Shown: piece by piece, positions 17,794 through 27,606 of the stretch
How the letters are laid out: every line of letters begins with the position of its first letter
How positions within the stretch are numbered: position 1 is the first letter of the stretch
DNA from: an uncultured Clostridium sp.
GTDB lineage: Bacteria > Bacillota > Clostridia > TANB77 > CAG-508
Assembly: GCA_930982035.1 (NCBI GenBank)
Contig: CAKNJL010000008.1
Coordinates: 1 to 56,263, forward strand
DNA: 56,263 nucleotides
Direction: 5' to 3'
Program-made: the position numbers and the translations under genes
Notes under the pieces: generated by a model
The model's database searches: none
Seen by the model: only the letters and a program-made list of their open reading frames with translations
Told to the model about the DNA's origin: nothing

Positions 17794-19077
17794 TTATTTA
17801 TCATTAATCAATTTATATTTAAATAAAATGAATGAACTTGCTAATATAAAATAAATTAAATATCCCGATTCAATTCTTAAAGAACTATTATAACAAGCTA
17901 TTATTAAAGAATATATTATCATAATAACCGTTAAACATGCAACATTATATTCAATTTTATTATTTTTGTCTGCTCTTTTTAATACATAAATCAACATCGT
18001 AATAGCAAAAATAATAAACCATAAAATCCCAGTAAATCCTAATTCAATATAAGTCATTGCATGAAAAAACCACCTATAATGTAAATACTCATATCTATTA
18101 TAAAAAGAACTATTAAATATTGATATACTTGAAGCCTCACAATTACCAAGCCCAAAACCGAATATTTCTTTTATAATATCTCCTTCAAAAAAAATTTCAT
18201 GGATTGTAGATACTGCACCAGTTCTACTTAAATCATCTGTACTGCTATACCCAACTCCACCACTACCAGTTAAGTATTCAGTCATTCCTTCAATAGTAAA
18301 ATATTGAACAGAATCCGGAAATACTTTTTCCAATAATGTTCCTGCCAGCATAACACCTAAAAATAAGAAAAACAAAATCACAATACTTCTAAAATTCAAT
18401 TTTTTCTGCAAAATCAAAGCAAGTATTACTAAAATCACCATAAGTATATAATATGACTTTAATTCCGTAAGAGTAGCTAATACAACTGCTATTCCCATAC
18501 ATAAAACAAGTTTAATTGTAGATACATCTTTATCTAAATATCTAATAAATGTCCATGTCGTTACAATTACTATTAGATTAAGTGAAAAAGAATTAGATGA
18601 ACCTTTTGTTCCAAAAATTCCTCCTAAATTATCTCCTTTTATACCTAAAATAGAAAACTGAAATATTGATATTATAAAATTCAAAATAAATGCTATATAT
18701 AAAATTTTAAATATCTTCTCTACATCTTCTTTATTTAATATAACAATACAATTAATCCAAAATACAAACATTCTTCCAATATTTCGTAATCCCCATAAGT
18801 ATAATAAAATAGAACCTCCATTAATTAAATGTCCTAAAAAGGTTAATGCTAGAAATAACATTATTAAAACTAAAAATCTATTTGCTTTAATTTTTGAAAA
18901 AGTATTTATTATCTTTTTAAACGCAAGTAAAAATACCACTACATTAATAATATCACATAAATACCATGCCGTCTCTGGAACATTAAACACATCTATAAAA
19001 AACTTTATGAATAAAATATAGATTATTTCAAAAAATATTAAATTTTTAGTTTTTATCTTATAACGTACTTTTAACAT
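17794..19077 (-). CDS. wzy: Wzy-like O-antigen/capsule polymerase
   Basis: A 427-residue membrane protein with about ten or eleven predicted segments and a large polar loop (about 255-330, containing [19 protein letters not shown] and [11 protein letters not shown]) as in Wzy/O-antigen ligase family members. It would polymerise repeat units on the outer face of the membrane. Sequence conservation in this family is low, so the call rests on topology, loop position and context next to wzx and glycosyltransferases. It overlaps the upstream GT2 gene by 20 bases; AAAGGA precedes the ATG. Confidence 0.78.
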   Translation of the reverse strand: MLKVRYKIKTKNLIFFEIIYILFIKFFIDVFNVPETAWYLCDIINVVVFLLAFKKIINTFSKIKANRFLVLIMLFLALTFLGHLINGGSILLYLWGLRNIGRMFVFWINCIVILNKEDVEKIFKILYIAFILNFIISIFQFSILGIKGDNLGGIFGTKGSSNSFSLNLIVIVTTWTFIRYLDKDVSTIKLVLCMGIAVVLATLTELKSYYILMVILVILALILQKKLNFRSIVILFFLFLGVMLAGTLLEKVFPDSVQYFTIEGMTEYLTGSGGVGYSSTDDLSRTGAVSTIHEIFFEGDIIKEIFGFGLGNCEASSISIFNSSFYNRYEYLHYRWFFHAMTYIELGFTGILWFIIFAITMLIYVLKRADKNNKIEYNVACLTVIMIIYSLIIACYNSSLRIESGYLIYFILASSFILFKYKLINDK

Positions 19078-20116
19078 TTTTTATCCTTTCTTTTAATTTT
19101 ATTATAAAATACAACATACATTTTTTTTTGTTTTTCATCAAATAAATTTGTATTTTCGAAAAAATATTATAATTATCTGTTTTAATTTGTTTCAATATTT
19201 TTTTTATTAATTCATTGTTCAAAATAGTTTCTATTTCTTCCAATTTTCTATAAAAATCAATATCAGCCAAAACAATATGTGTAATCGCAACTTTAACTTT
19301 AGTAATAAAACTTCTTTTTATTCTTTGTTCTATACTTCCATCATTCAAACCATATTTTTTTGCTTTTCTTTCTAATTCATAGTAAAATTCAATGGTTCTT
19401 TTAAATCTATTTTGATCATATTTTCTGCTAATTGATTTCATATTTTTAAAATAAAAATATGTATTCTGTTTAGTAACTATCACTCTTTTAGAATAAAATA
19501 GGAAATCAATATTAAAAAATGTATCCTCTGAAACCGCAACCTTTTCACTTATAAATTTCAATTTATTTTCTTTAATAACTGAAACTTTATATAAATTCAT
19601 ACAAGAACTTGCTTCAATTTGAATATCTTTCTTATAATTTTCATCAGGTGCTATTAGTGGCAATAATATTTCATTAATGGTTTCTTCATAATTATAAATC
19701 TTTTCTTTTAATTTAACAGGATTTTCTACCATATTGTTTTTTTCATCAACATTTGTATGTCCACCTATACATAGGTCTGCATCATTTTTTTTAATTGTTT
19801 CATATAGATTTTCTATATGATTATTTCCTATCCAATCATCCGAATCAATAAATGTAACATAGTCCCCTGTAATTAATTCTAATCCACTATTTCTTGCATA
19901 TCCTAATCCAGCATTTCTTTTATGTATTACTTTTATTCGCTCATCTTTATTTTTATATTCATCACATATATTACCAGAGTTATCTAGAGATCCGTCATCA
20001 ACTAAAATAATTTCGATGTTAGAATAAGTTTGATTTATAATACTATCTACACATCTCTTCAAATACTTTTCTACATTATAAACTGGCACAATTATTGACA
20101 CTTTTTCTTCTTTCAT
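19058..20116 (-). CDS. Family 2 glycosyltransferase
   Basis: About 352 residues. The GT-A domain begins [15 protein letters not shown], followed by [22 protein letters not shown] and the DXD motif FIDSDDWIG, the common capsule GT2 pattern (EpsJ/CpsJ-like). The C-terminal third is basic and helical. A GTG five codons upstream is possible, but the ATG at 20116 has AAAGGTG at a more useful distance. Immediately upstream is a 128-bp gap holding a remnant of another glycosyltransferase gene. Confidence 0.87.
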   Translation of the reverse strand: MKEEKVSIIVPVYNVEKYLKRCVDSIINQTYSNIEIILVDDGSLDNSGNICDEYKNKDERIKVIHKRNAGLGYARNSGLELITGDYVTFIDSDDWIGNNHIENLYETIKKNDADLCIGGHTNVDEKNNMVENPVKLKEKIYNYEETINEILLPLIAPDENYKKDIQIEASSCMNLYKVSVIKENKLKFISEKVAVSEDTFFNIDFLFYSKRVIVTKQNTYFYFKNMKSISRKYDQNRFKRTIEFYYELERKAKKYGLNDGSIEQRIKRSFITKVKVAITHIVLADIDFYRKLEEIETILNNELIKKILKQIKTDNYNIFSKIQIYLMKNKKKCMLYFIIKLKERIKNVKSTL

Positions 20117-20163
20117 AACACTCACTTTCACCTTTTTATACTCACTAGTCTTATTGTTAATTC

Positions 20164-20232
20164 TTATACTACAAATTCAACCCAACTTTCCCTTGATGTA
20201 ATCCTCTTATGCTCTATCATTACTATTCTCAT
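20164..20232 (-). pseudogene. 22-codon remnant of a family 4 glycosyltransferase gene
   Basis: Minus strand translation from the ATG at 20232 begins MRIVMIEHKRITSRE and stops after 22 codons. About 16 of 22 residues match the start of the intact GT4 gene at 23214-24332 (MRIAMIGHKRIPSRE). The DNA is also clearly alike. It is the 5' scrap of a duplicated gene whose remainder is gone, between the iron-sulfur protein gene and the GT2 gene. Confidence 0.7.
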
Positions 20233-20259
20233 AACTTTTTCTTCATTATACTACAACAT

Positions 20260-21465
20260 TTAATTTTTTGATTTTATTTTTTTTATCTTGTTTAATAATC
20301 CCATTTTATATAATATATTTTTTATGTTTTCTATTATCATATCTTTACCTGTTACAGGTATGAATTTTTTTATCGTATTTTCTATAGAATTTTCTTTAAA
20401 AAATTTATAATATTCTTTTCTATTCTTATTTGGAATCGCTGAATTTTCAACCATTATCCCATCAAGTTCTATTGCTTTATCTATGTCTATTTCATATAAT
20501 GTATAATCTTTTTTTATTTTTTTTAGTATTTCTTTACCTTTATTTGAGTTAACAAATATATTTGTATATCCCCTGTCATCATCTTTTACTTTATTATAAG
20601 TTGTTCTATTTACCGTCCAAGCATCGAAAATTGTAAAATCACTAATATGTTTTCTATCTTTAAATTTACAGTCATAACAACAAGGTCTAGATGATATCTC
20701 CGTAAAGAAACTTTTTAACATATAGTCTACTCTTGCACTTCCATAATATTTTTTTCCATTATCGAATACTAAGTTCATTGTTCCACTATGATATCCATAC
20801 GTTTTGTTTCTAAAATTCACTTTTATTATTTTTGAATTATGCTTTTTTTCTTGATACTCCACATATTTTTCCCATAACTTGGGACTTGGTACTCCATGAC
20901 AAATTAAATCGACAGTAATCAAATTCTCATAATCTTTACTTAAAAATTTAATTAACCCTTGCACTTGGCATGGTGTTCCAGAAAATAGAACTTCTTTCCC
21001 TGTTTCTAGCAAACCTTTTGTTTGTTTATAAATATCACCTAAATAACTTTGAACATATTTTGAGCCTCTTAATTCCGGTAATCTTTTTTTGTTTTCATTT
21101 GTTATAATTACATGTTCAATTCTTTTTTCATCACCAAAACCAACCCCTATAACAACACCGTCATTTTTTAAAATCCAATTCGCTATTGGTGTAAAAAAAC
21201 CTCCTGATGTAGATGTTTTTAAAATTTTTTCATCTTTTGCTCTAAGTGCATACGCTTCTTCTATTTTTCCTTCTACTTTTTTCTTATTAATTATTGGACA
21301 AGTTTTTTCACATAGGTCACAATTTATACATTTTTCTTTATTAACAACAGGATACAAAAAACCTTCTTCATCCGGAATCATCTCTATAGCATTAACTGGA
21401 CAAATATTCATACATGCTGTACAACCACAGCACTTATCCTTGTTACTATTATCTATATTAATCAT
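20260..21465 (-). CDS. Coenzyme F420 hydrogenase/dehydrogenase beta-subunit-like iron-sulfur protein
   Basis: About 401 residues. The N-terminus carries two 4Fe-4S ferredoxin clusters (CCGCTACMNICP and CINCDLCEKTCP within the first 55 residues). The rest matches the F420 hydrogenase/dehydrogenase beta-subunit domain (STSGGFFTPIANWIL, LFSGTPCQVQGLI, DLICHGVPSPKLW, CCYDCKFKDRKH). Proteins of this type occur often in polysaccharide loci next to pyruvyl transferases, as here; their exact redox role there is not established. I start at the second ATG (21465), nine bases after GAAGGG, because the first ATG directly abuts that site. Confidence 0.85.
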   Translation of the reverse strand: MINIDNSNKDKCCGCTACMNICPVNAIEMIPDEEGFLYPVVNKEKCINCDLCEKTCPIINKKKVEGKIEEAYALRAKDEKILKTSTSGGFFTPIANWILKNDGVVIGVGFGDEKRIEHVIITNENKKRLPELRGSKYVQSYLGDIYKQTKGLLETGKEVLFSGTPCQVQGLIKFLSKDYENLITVDLICHGVPSPKLWEKYVEYQEKKHNSKIIKVNFRNKTYGYHSGTMNLVFDNGKKYYGSARVDYMLKSFFTEISSRPCCYDCKFKDRKHISDFTIFDAWTVNRTTYNKVKDDDRGYTNIFVNSNKGKEILKKIKKDYTLYEIDIDKAIELDGIMVENSAIPNKNRKEYYKFFKENSIENTIKKFIPVTGKDMIIENIKNILYKMGLLNKIKKIKSKN

Positions 21466-21486
21466 GCTAAACATCCCTTCATAATA

Positions 21487-22641
21487 TTATTTAACTCCTT
21501 CTAACGCTTTGTCTATATATGCATCTGTTTTTAATTTTAGTTTTTTATAAATTTCATCAACTTTGCTATAATCGATACTTTCTAAAAAAATTTTTTCAGA
21601 ATCACCATTATATCTACAATTTTGTATTTCCAAATTTTGACACAATGAATCTATTCTTGAATTTTTAGAATGTTTTGAAGTATCAGAATATCTATTAAAT
21701 ACTAAAAAGTCCTTTTTGTGTATTATTGAAAATACCGCACCGTGGAATGAATCTGTGCAAATATATTTTGCTCCTCTTAATAAATTCAAAAATTTATCAG
21801 GTCCTACATCATATGGTGCATAATCTCCGAAGGACTCATCTTCTTCAACAAATTGATCCAGATGCCTTAAAGTTACTATTTTTAATTTTTTCTTTTTAGC
21901 AAATTCTTTAACTACTTTTCTATATTCTGAATTTTTCCCTAAAAAATATGCAAACATATACTCATCTTCATATTCCCTTTTGTTTGGAAGTAGTTCTTCC
22001 CATTCATCTTTATTAAACATAAATACTGGGTCTAAAACAACTGGTACATCTCTTCCTGTTAAGTCCTTAACTATCTTTTGTCCAGCATTTTCTCTCATAC
22101 TAATATACTCAATTCTATTTAAAAATTCTTTTGTCCTTTCTTTTTGATACCAAGGTATATATTTTACTCCAAAACTAGATGCAAAAGAAATTTTTCTTAT
22201 ATTATCTGGTACAAATTTAAGGTTATAAAAATTAGTTGGCAATCCAGCAGGTGACCATAATTGATCACTTCCTGTAATAACCGCTGAATATTTTTTAGCC
22301 CCTTCTTGTAACTTATCAAATCCATAATATTCTTCAGATAATTTAGTAAATTCTTTCTTTCTAAAATTATCAAATGCTCGCATTCTTATCATTTCATTTG
22401 ATGCAATATCAGGATGTTTTTTAAAACTCAACTTTTTTTGTAACGCTTCATATTTATCATTTAAAAGAACATTATTACATATTCTTGGTAGCGATTTTAT
22501 AATGAATCTTAAATCTTTTTTCTTTTTATATCTAATAATTTCGTAATTTATTTCATATTTTTCAAGTAACTTTGTGGTTGCAAAAGCCTGTAGCATACCA
22601 CCATAATTTTCATGAAAATATCTTATACATATACCTATCAT
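21487..22641 (-). CDS. Polysaccharide pyruvyl transferase family protein
   Basis: A 384-residue cytoplasmic enzyme. Family features: NYGGMLQAFATTKLL at the N-terminus, SAVITGSDQLWSP in the middle, VPVVLDPVFMF and the C-terminal TDSFHGAVFSIIH. Members add pyruvate ketals from phosphoenolpyruvate to sugars, though several relatives have other acceptors. It lies directly upstream (in transcription) of the F420-beta-like gene, the usual pairing. Its ATG overlaps the stop of the acetyltransferase gene. Confidence 0.87.
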   Translation of the reverse strand: MIGICIRYFHENYGGMLQAFATTKLLEKYEINYEIIRYKKKKDLRFIIKSLPRICNNVLLNDKYEALQKKLSFKKHPDIASNEMIRMRAFDNFRKKEFTKLSEEYYGFDKLQEGAKKYSAVITGSDQLWSPAGLPTNFYNLKFVPDNIRKISFASSFGVKYIPWYQKERTKEFLNRIEYISMRENAGQKIVKDLTGRDVPVVLDPVFMFNKDEWEELLPNKREYEDEYMFAYFLGKNSEYRKVVKEFAKKKKLKIVTLRHLDQFVEEDESFGDYAPYDVGPDKFLNLLRGAKYICTDSFHGAVFSIIHKKDFLVFNRYSDTSKHSKNSRIDSLCQNLEIQNCRYNGDSEKIFLESIDYSKVDEIYKKLKLKTDAYIDKALEGVK

Positions 22642-23209
22642 TAATTTTCCTCCATCTCCCAGAAAAATTCATTAATTTCATCAATCTGATTTATATCTAT
22701 AGGTCTCTTATCTAAATTCTTTAATCTTTTTTCAAATAAATCTTTACTATATCCTATCACTTTAGCAGGATTTCCTCCCACAATAGTACCTTCTTCAACA
22801 TCTTTTGTTACAACACTTCCCGCTGCCACAATGCTATTTGACTTTATTGTAACTCCATACATAATTATTGAATGCGCTCCTATCATAACATTATTATCAA
22901 TTTTTATTCTATCCATATAATATCTCATTTTTTTATTACCTGTATTAAAAAAATTACTGTTATTAAATAATCTATATGATATATCATGCGTTATAAAATC
23001 AACATCAGCACATACAGTAACATTATCTCCTATTGAAATCAATTTCATATCAGCAGGTACATTTTTAGGATGCCAATAACAATTATCTCCAAACGAATAA
23101 AACAAGTTTGACTTTTTAATTATTTCGCTCTTTTAATTCCACCTTTTGCTGATACAAAAGTCAGCAATAATTTTAACATCAATAACTTTCTTTTATAAAA
23201 ATTTTTCAT
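22641..23209 (-). pseudogene. Hexapeptide-repeat acetyltransferase gene with a frameshift near its 5' end
   Basis: A left-handed beta-helix acyltransferase of the capsule O-acetylation type. The 154-residue open frame (22641-23105) opens only at a TTG and contains YSFGDNCYWHPKNVP, the hexapeptide turns NVMIGAHSIIMYGVTIKSNSIVAAGSVV and VGGNPAKVIG. Upstream, in another frame, an ATG at 23209 runs 29 codons (MKNFYKRKLL...GGIKRAK) to a TAA at 23120-23122. Adding one base in the AT-rich stretch at about 23112-23125 would join the two as a normal family N-terminus. It is either a real frameshift mutation, slippage, or a sequence error in an A/T run. If functional, it would acetylate a sugar of the repeat unit. 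Confidence 0.7.
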
Positions 23210-23213
23210 ACCT

Positions 23214-24332
23214 CTAACCCCTTTTATATAATTCATAAGTTCTTTCAACTACATTTTCCCAATTATACTTATTCAAAATATAATTACTAATTACATTCTT
23301 ATCTTTCCTATTTATTCCATTCAAACAATTTTCTAATTTCAATTTCAAATCATCAACATTACTCTTTTTAAAATTAGTTGCATATTCTTCAGTAACTTGA
23401 GTATTTTCTTCTATATTACTAACTAAGCAATTGCAACCATAACTCATAGCTTCTAATAAAGAAATTGGCATTCCTTCTACATCACTTGGCAAACAATACA
23501 AATAACAATTACTATATAATTCTTCTAATTCTTGTCCTTGAACAAATCCTGTCATAATAATTCTATCATCTTCACTCGCCATCTTTTTTATTTTTTCCAA
23601 ATAATCATTTGTATGACTTGCCCCACCTGCTATTACTAATTTCTTATCAGTTTTTAATTGTTTAAATGCTTCTATTAAATAATGCAATCCTTTTTCAGGT
23701 ACTATCCTTGCTAAAAATAATATATAATCATCTTTAATTAAGCCATATTTCTTGTTAATTATATCTGCTTTCCTTATAACCGGTTTATTTACTCCATTAG
23801 GAATAAATACAGTATCTCTGTTATATGTATCTTTAAAATATTGCTGTACTCCTTTAGAAAGTACAATTATTTTATCTGCATATTTAACAGCTAATTTTTC
23901 TCCAAATTTGATATATTTTGTAGCAAATCCACCCCATTTTGAGCGTTGCCAATCTAACCCATGAATTGTAACTACTATTTTTTTCTTAAACAAATGAGGT
24001 ATCCAAAGCATTGCACATGAACCTTCTGCATGATAATGTAGTACATCATATTTACCAAATAAAGCTCTTATACTTGCTAAAAAAGAATATATCAAAGCAT
24101 CTATTCCTTTTTTATTTATTGTTGGAATAGTTATTATATTAACACCTTTGTATTCTTTTAAATTCTTTTTGTCTTTATCCGCATTTTTATCTTGAACATT
24201 TTTTCCTCTTCTATTATAAACATCCACTTGATGTCCATCTTTTACAAGTCTTGTTGATAGTTCTTCCACAACAACTTCAACTCCACCTTCTCTTGATGGT
24301 ATACGTTTATGTCCTATCATTGCTATTCTCAT
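23214..24332 (-). CDS. Family 4 glycosyltransferase
   Basis: A 372-residue GT-B enzyme. The N-terminus MRIAMIGHKRIPSREGGVEVVVEEL matches the rhamnosyltransferase-like GT4 branch; the C-terminal domain has the donor-binding ARIVPEKGLHYLIEAF and the EGMPISLLEAMSYG motif with the conserved glutamates. Likely transfers a sugar from a nucleotide donor to the growing lipid-linked unit. A scrap of a second copy of this gene survives at 20164-20232. Start chosen for homology and the GGTAAGTGGA upstream. Confidence 0.88.
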   Translation of the reverse strand: MRIAMIGHKRIPSREGGVEVVVEELSTRLVKDGHQVDVYNRRGKNVQDKNADKDKKNLKEYKGVNIITIPTINKKGIDALIYSFLASIRALFGKYDVLHYHAEGSCAMLWIPHLFKKKIVVTIHGLDWQRSKWGGFATKYIKFGEKLAVKYADKIIVLSKGVQQYFKDTYNRDTVFIPNGVNKPVIRKADIINKKYGLIKDDYILFLARIVPEKGLHYLIEAFKQLKTDKKLVIAGGASHTNDYLEKIKKMASEDDRIIMTGFVQGQELEELYSNCYLYCLPSDVEGMPISLLEAMSYGCNCLVSNIEENTQVTEEYATNFKKSNVDDLKLKLENCLNGINRKDKNVISNYILNKYNWENVVERTYELYKRG

Positions 24333-24343
24333 TTAGAATCCAC

Positions 24344-25519
24344 TTACCCTTTCATTTGCTTCATTAAATCTTCATTTACTATTTCTTCACCTGTCTTATT
24401 TTTTAATTGTTCTTTTGAAGCATCAGATAAACCGTCATGTATTTCACAATTCATATCACAAGTAGAACACTTATCTAATTCTTCTTTTGTCACTTTTCCT
24501 TCTTTATAATCTTTAACTATCTTATTTTCGAACATAGAATATTTGTCTTTTTTATAAAATCTTAAAAATTTATGTCTTATAACCCACCAAGCTGGTTTCC
24601 ATATATATTTGTGCATTGCAGGGCTTACAGAACCTATCATCCAACATTGTCTATCACAATGTCTAACTTTATTTCTAACTTGTTCAGCTTGTTTAGAATT
24701 CCATAATTCGTCCCAAGTTTGTGTATTTAAATTTCCCATAACTTCTTTTTCTTTTGTTCCATTACATGGCATAACATCTCCATATGGATCAATGAAAAAT
24801 GTATCAAATGCCATATCACATGGTAATAATCTTTTTTGTCCAAATATATAATTTATTAAACCATGATTAAAATATGCTCTAAACCATTTCTTTGGAGAAT
24901 TTGATTCCAATAATTTATTTATTAACTTTTCAAATTCTTTTGCAACCATTAATCTATCATGAATTATATTTTTTGCTTCTACAAAATAAAAACTATTATG
25001 TAATGATGCTGTCGCAAACTCCATATTTAACTCATTTGACAAGCCATAAAGTGGAACTAAATCCTTTGCATTGGCATCCTGAACTGTCATTCCAAATCCA
25101 ACATCAGGATGTTTCATCTCTACTAATTTTTTTAGTGTAGAATAACCTTTGTTAAATCCATCCTCTAATCCTCTTATTTTGTTGTTGGTCTCTTCCAATC
25201 CTTCAATTGAAATTCTTATACCTACATTTGGAAATTCCTCACATAATTTTATAATTCTATCTGTAAAAAATCCATTTGTTGATATAACAATTCTGTCTGA
25301 TTTTTTATATAATTCTCTTACGATTTCTGGTAAATCTTCCCTTATGAATGGTTCTCCTCCTGTGATGTTAGTAAAATACATTTTAGGCAGTTTTTTTATT
25401 GTTTCTATACTAATTTCTTCATCTGGTTTTGATGGTGCTTTATATCTATTGCACATTGTACATCTTGCATTACATCTATATGTTACAATTACTGTTCCAT
25501 TTAATTTTTTCTCAGCCAT
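24344..25519 (-). CDS. Radical SAM/SPASM-type protein in the polysaccharide operon
   Basis: A 391-residue iron-sulfur enzyme. The SAM cluster motif is CNARCTMC (Cys16, Cys20, Cys23), followed by FTNITGGEPFIREDL and VISTNGFFTDR typical of the radical SAM barrel. The C-terminal half has several cysteines in SPASM-like spacing (LPCDMAFDTFF, VMPCNGT, HCDRQCW) and a further CSTCDMNCEIHDG near the end, probably binding extra 4Fe-4S clusters. It lies 2 bp from one GT4 gene and 11 bp from the other, so it belongs to the operon. No precursor peptide is visible nearby; it may modify a sugar or a lipid-linked intermediate. Substrate unknown. Confidence 0.83.
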   Translation of the reverse strand: MAEKKLNGTVIVTYRCNARCTMCNRYKAPSKPDEEISIETIKKLPKMYFTNITGGEPFIREDLPEIVRELYKKSDRIVISTNGFFTDRIIKLCEEFPNVGIRISIEGLEETNNKIRGLEDGFNKGYSTLKKLVEMKHPDVGFGMTVQDANAKDLVPLYGLSNELNMEFATASLHNSFYFVEAKNIIHDRLMVAKEFEKLINKLLESNSPKKWFRAYFNHGLINYIFGQKRLLPCDMAFDTFFIDPYGDVMPCNGTKEKEVMGNLNTQTWDELWNSKQAEQVRNKVRHCDRQCWMIGSVSPAMHKYIWKPAWWVIRHKFLRFYKKDKYSMFENKIVKDYKEGKVTKEELDKCSTCDMNCEIHDGLSDASKEQLKNKTGEEIVNEDLMKQMKG

Positions 25520-25521
25520 GA

Positions 25522-26739
25522 TTACACTTCCTTTAACACTTTTTCATATATTTTTATTATTTTATCATAATATATTTCTTTATTATAATTTTTTTCTGCA
25601 TATTCTTTTGCTTTTTTTCCATATTGTTCTGCTAATTCTTTGTTTTCAAATAAAAGCTTCATTTTAGTTTCTAATTCATCAATACTATCATATTTATATA
25701 TTAAGCCATTTTCTTTATCTTTGACTAATTCTGGAATCCCTCCTATATCTGCTCCTATTACAGGCTTTCCTATAGCTTGGGTTTCTAATATTGAATATGG
25801 GCAGTTTTCATACCAAATTGATGGAACTACTATAAATCTAGCATTTTTTATATATTTTTTTACTTCATCTTGATTTAAATAGCCTAGCAATTTTATATTA
25901 TCTTGTAAATCTCTATTTTCTATAATTTTCTCTATTTTTTCTTTTTCTGGTCCATCTCCTGCAATATATAATTTTTCTCCTTGTATCCTAGAAAACGCTT
26001 CTACTAAATTTAATATCCCCTTTTCTTTTGCTAATCTGCCTATATATAGTCCATACCCTTTATCGCTAATGTCTAAATTATAGTCTTCTAAATGAATAAA
26101 ATTATGTATCGTTTCTATATTTTTTTCATTTTCTCCATCTTCAATTAATTTTTCTTTATAAAATTCAGATGGAGTTATTATATATGAAATTTTTTTGTTA
26201 TATACTTTTTTTAATCTATAATATTTTCCTTCAATTGCTCCTAAAACACTTTTTAAATTTGAATTTTTTATGCATTTCTTTTTTATGCAATTAAAATACT
26301 TTCCTTTCATACATAATTCACATATTTGTTTATCTTTATCCAACATTGTTATAGCCGGACATACTGCTTGTACATCATGTGCAGTAAATACAATTGGAAT
26401 ATTTTTTTCATTTATTGCATCAATTATTGATTCTGATAATTGTCTTTGAAAGTTATTGACATGAACAATATCTGGTTTAAAATCCTCTAAAGCCTCTGTC
26501 ATTTTTTTCTTATTTTCCTTAGAATAAATAACATCTAATGCTTTCAACTTACTTCCCGTATTTAAGTCAATTTCATCAACAAAATATTCTTTTTCACCTG
26601 TTTTTATATTCTTTTCATTTTGCATAGAAAAAAAAGCTATTTCATGGCCTTTTTCTTTTAATAAATTTGCTAACTCAAAATAATATTTTTCACTACCGCC
26701 TCTAAGATAGTGAAATTTATTAACTAATAAAATTTTCAT
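25522..26739 (-). CDS. Family 4 glycosyltransferase
   Basis: A 405-residue GT-B enzyme. It begins KILLVNKFHYLRGGSEKYYFEL, has the acceptor-domain HVNNFQ and HDVQAVCP segments and the donor-domain GRLAKEKGILNLVEAF and CPYSILETQAIGKPVIG. Cysteine pairs near residues 140-155 (CELCMKGKYFNCIKKKC) form a small insertion seen in some GT4 members. Its ATG overlaps the stop of the priming transferase gene (TAATG), so it is probably the first transferase acting after priming. Confidence 0.88.
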   Translation of the reverse strand: MKILLVNKFHYLRGGSEKYYFELANLLKEKGHEIAFFSMQNEKNIKTGEKEYFVDEIDLNTGSKLKALDVIYSKENKKKMTEALEDFKPDIVHVNNFQRQLSESIIDAINEKNIPIVFTAHDVQAVCPAITMLDKDKQICELCMKGKYFNCIKKKCIKNSNLKSVLGAIEGKYYRLKKVYNKKISYIITPSEFYKEKLIEDGENEKNIETIHNFIHLEDYNLDISDKGYGLYIGRLAKEKGILNLVEAFSRIQGEKLYIAGDGPEKEKIEKIIENRDLQDNIKLLGYLNQDEVKKYIKNARFIVVPSIWYENCPYSILETQAIGKPVIGADIGGIPELVKDKENGLIYKYDSIDELETKMKLLFENKELAEQYGKKAKEYAEKNYNKEIYYDKIIKIYEKVLKEV

Positions 26740-27452
26740 TAAATAGCTCCCTCTTTTTTTACTACATTTTCTACTGTTTTATATAATATTTTTATATCTG
26801 ATTTTAATGTATGATTATAATAATAACTCATATCTAAAGTTAATCTATCTGTAAATGTCGTACCACTTCTTCCACTTATTTGCCACAATCCTGTTATACC
26901 TGGTTTACAAGATGTTATGTAATTGAAGAAACCATTTATATCCTCTTTTTCCCTTGGCATATATGGTCTTGGTCCTACTAAACTCATTTCACCTTTTAAA
27001 ACATTTATAAATTGAGGAAATTCATCTAAACTTGTCTTTCTTATAAATTTTCCAATTTTAGTAATTCTAGGGTCATTTTTTAATTTCTTATATTCTTTAA
27101 ATTCTTTTCTTGCTTCTTCATTTTCTTCTAAATATTTTTTTAGTTTTTCATCTGCTCCTACTACCATTGAGCGATATTTATACATTTTAAATATTTTGCC
27201 ATTTTTTCCTATTCTATCTTGTGTATAAAATATAGGACCATTATCTTTTGCTATTTTATTAGCTATCCAAATTCCTATTGTTAAAGGAACTAGCAAAATA
27301 ATTCCACATAATCCCCCTAAAATATCAATAGCTCTTTTGGCCATTTTCTCTAACTTTACTGTAAATCTATTTCTTTCTAATTTCTTTGGTATGAGTGCAA
27401 AACTTTCTATATTATTATCTTCATATAATAATATATCATTTCGAACATCCAT
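26739..27452 (-). CDS. Priming undecaprenyl-phosphate sugar phosphotransferase
   Basis: Starts the polysaccharide unit by moving a sugar-1-phosphate to undecaprenyl phosphate at the membrane. The 237-residue protein has the catalytic domain only: a membrane helix (about 44-68), then PIFYTQDRIGKNGKIFKMYKYRSM, RKTSLDEFPQFINVLKGEMSLVGPRP and PGITGLWQISGRS, all hallmark segments of the WbaP/CpsE/EpsL family. The N-terminal multi-helix region of the longest members is absent. First gene of the operon, with its promoter at 27500-27529. Confidence 0.92.
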   Translation of the reverse strand: MDVRNDILLYEDNNIESFALIPKKLERNRFTVKLEKMAKRAIDILGGLCGIILLVPLTIGIWIANKIAKDNGPIFYTQDRIGKNGKIFKMYKYRSMVVGADEKLKKYLEENEEARKEFKEYKKLKNDPRITKIGKFIRKTSLDEFPQFINVLKGEMSLVGPRPYMPREKEDINGFFNYITSCKPGITGLWQISGRSGTTFTDRLTLDMSYYYNHTLKSDIKILYKTVENVVKKEGAI

Positions 27453-27499
27453 CCTTTTCTCCCCCTATATTACATAATCTCCCATTTTTTTGCATATAC

Positions 27500-27529
27500 A
27501 TTATACTACACTCCAACACAATTTGTAAA
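27500..27529 (-). promoter_or_regulatory. Promoter of the polysaccharide operon
   Basis: Minus strand: TTTACA (27524-27529), 18-bp spacer, TATAAT (27500-27505), about 45 bp before the priming transferase start. It would drive the genes down to manA. Confidence 0.6.
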
Positions 27530-27606
27530 TGATTTTGGGCAAGATTTTATTATTTTTTTGCATTTTATAATGTATATTTACTTTTCTCTGCGATTTTTGG
27601 AATATT

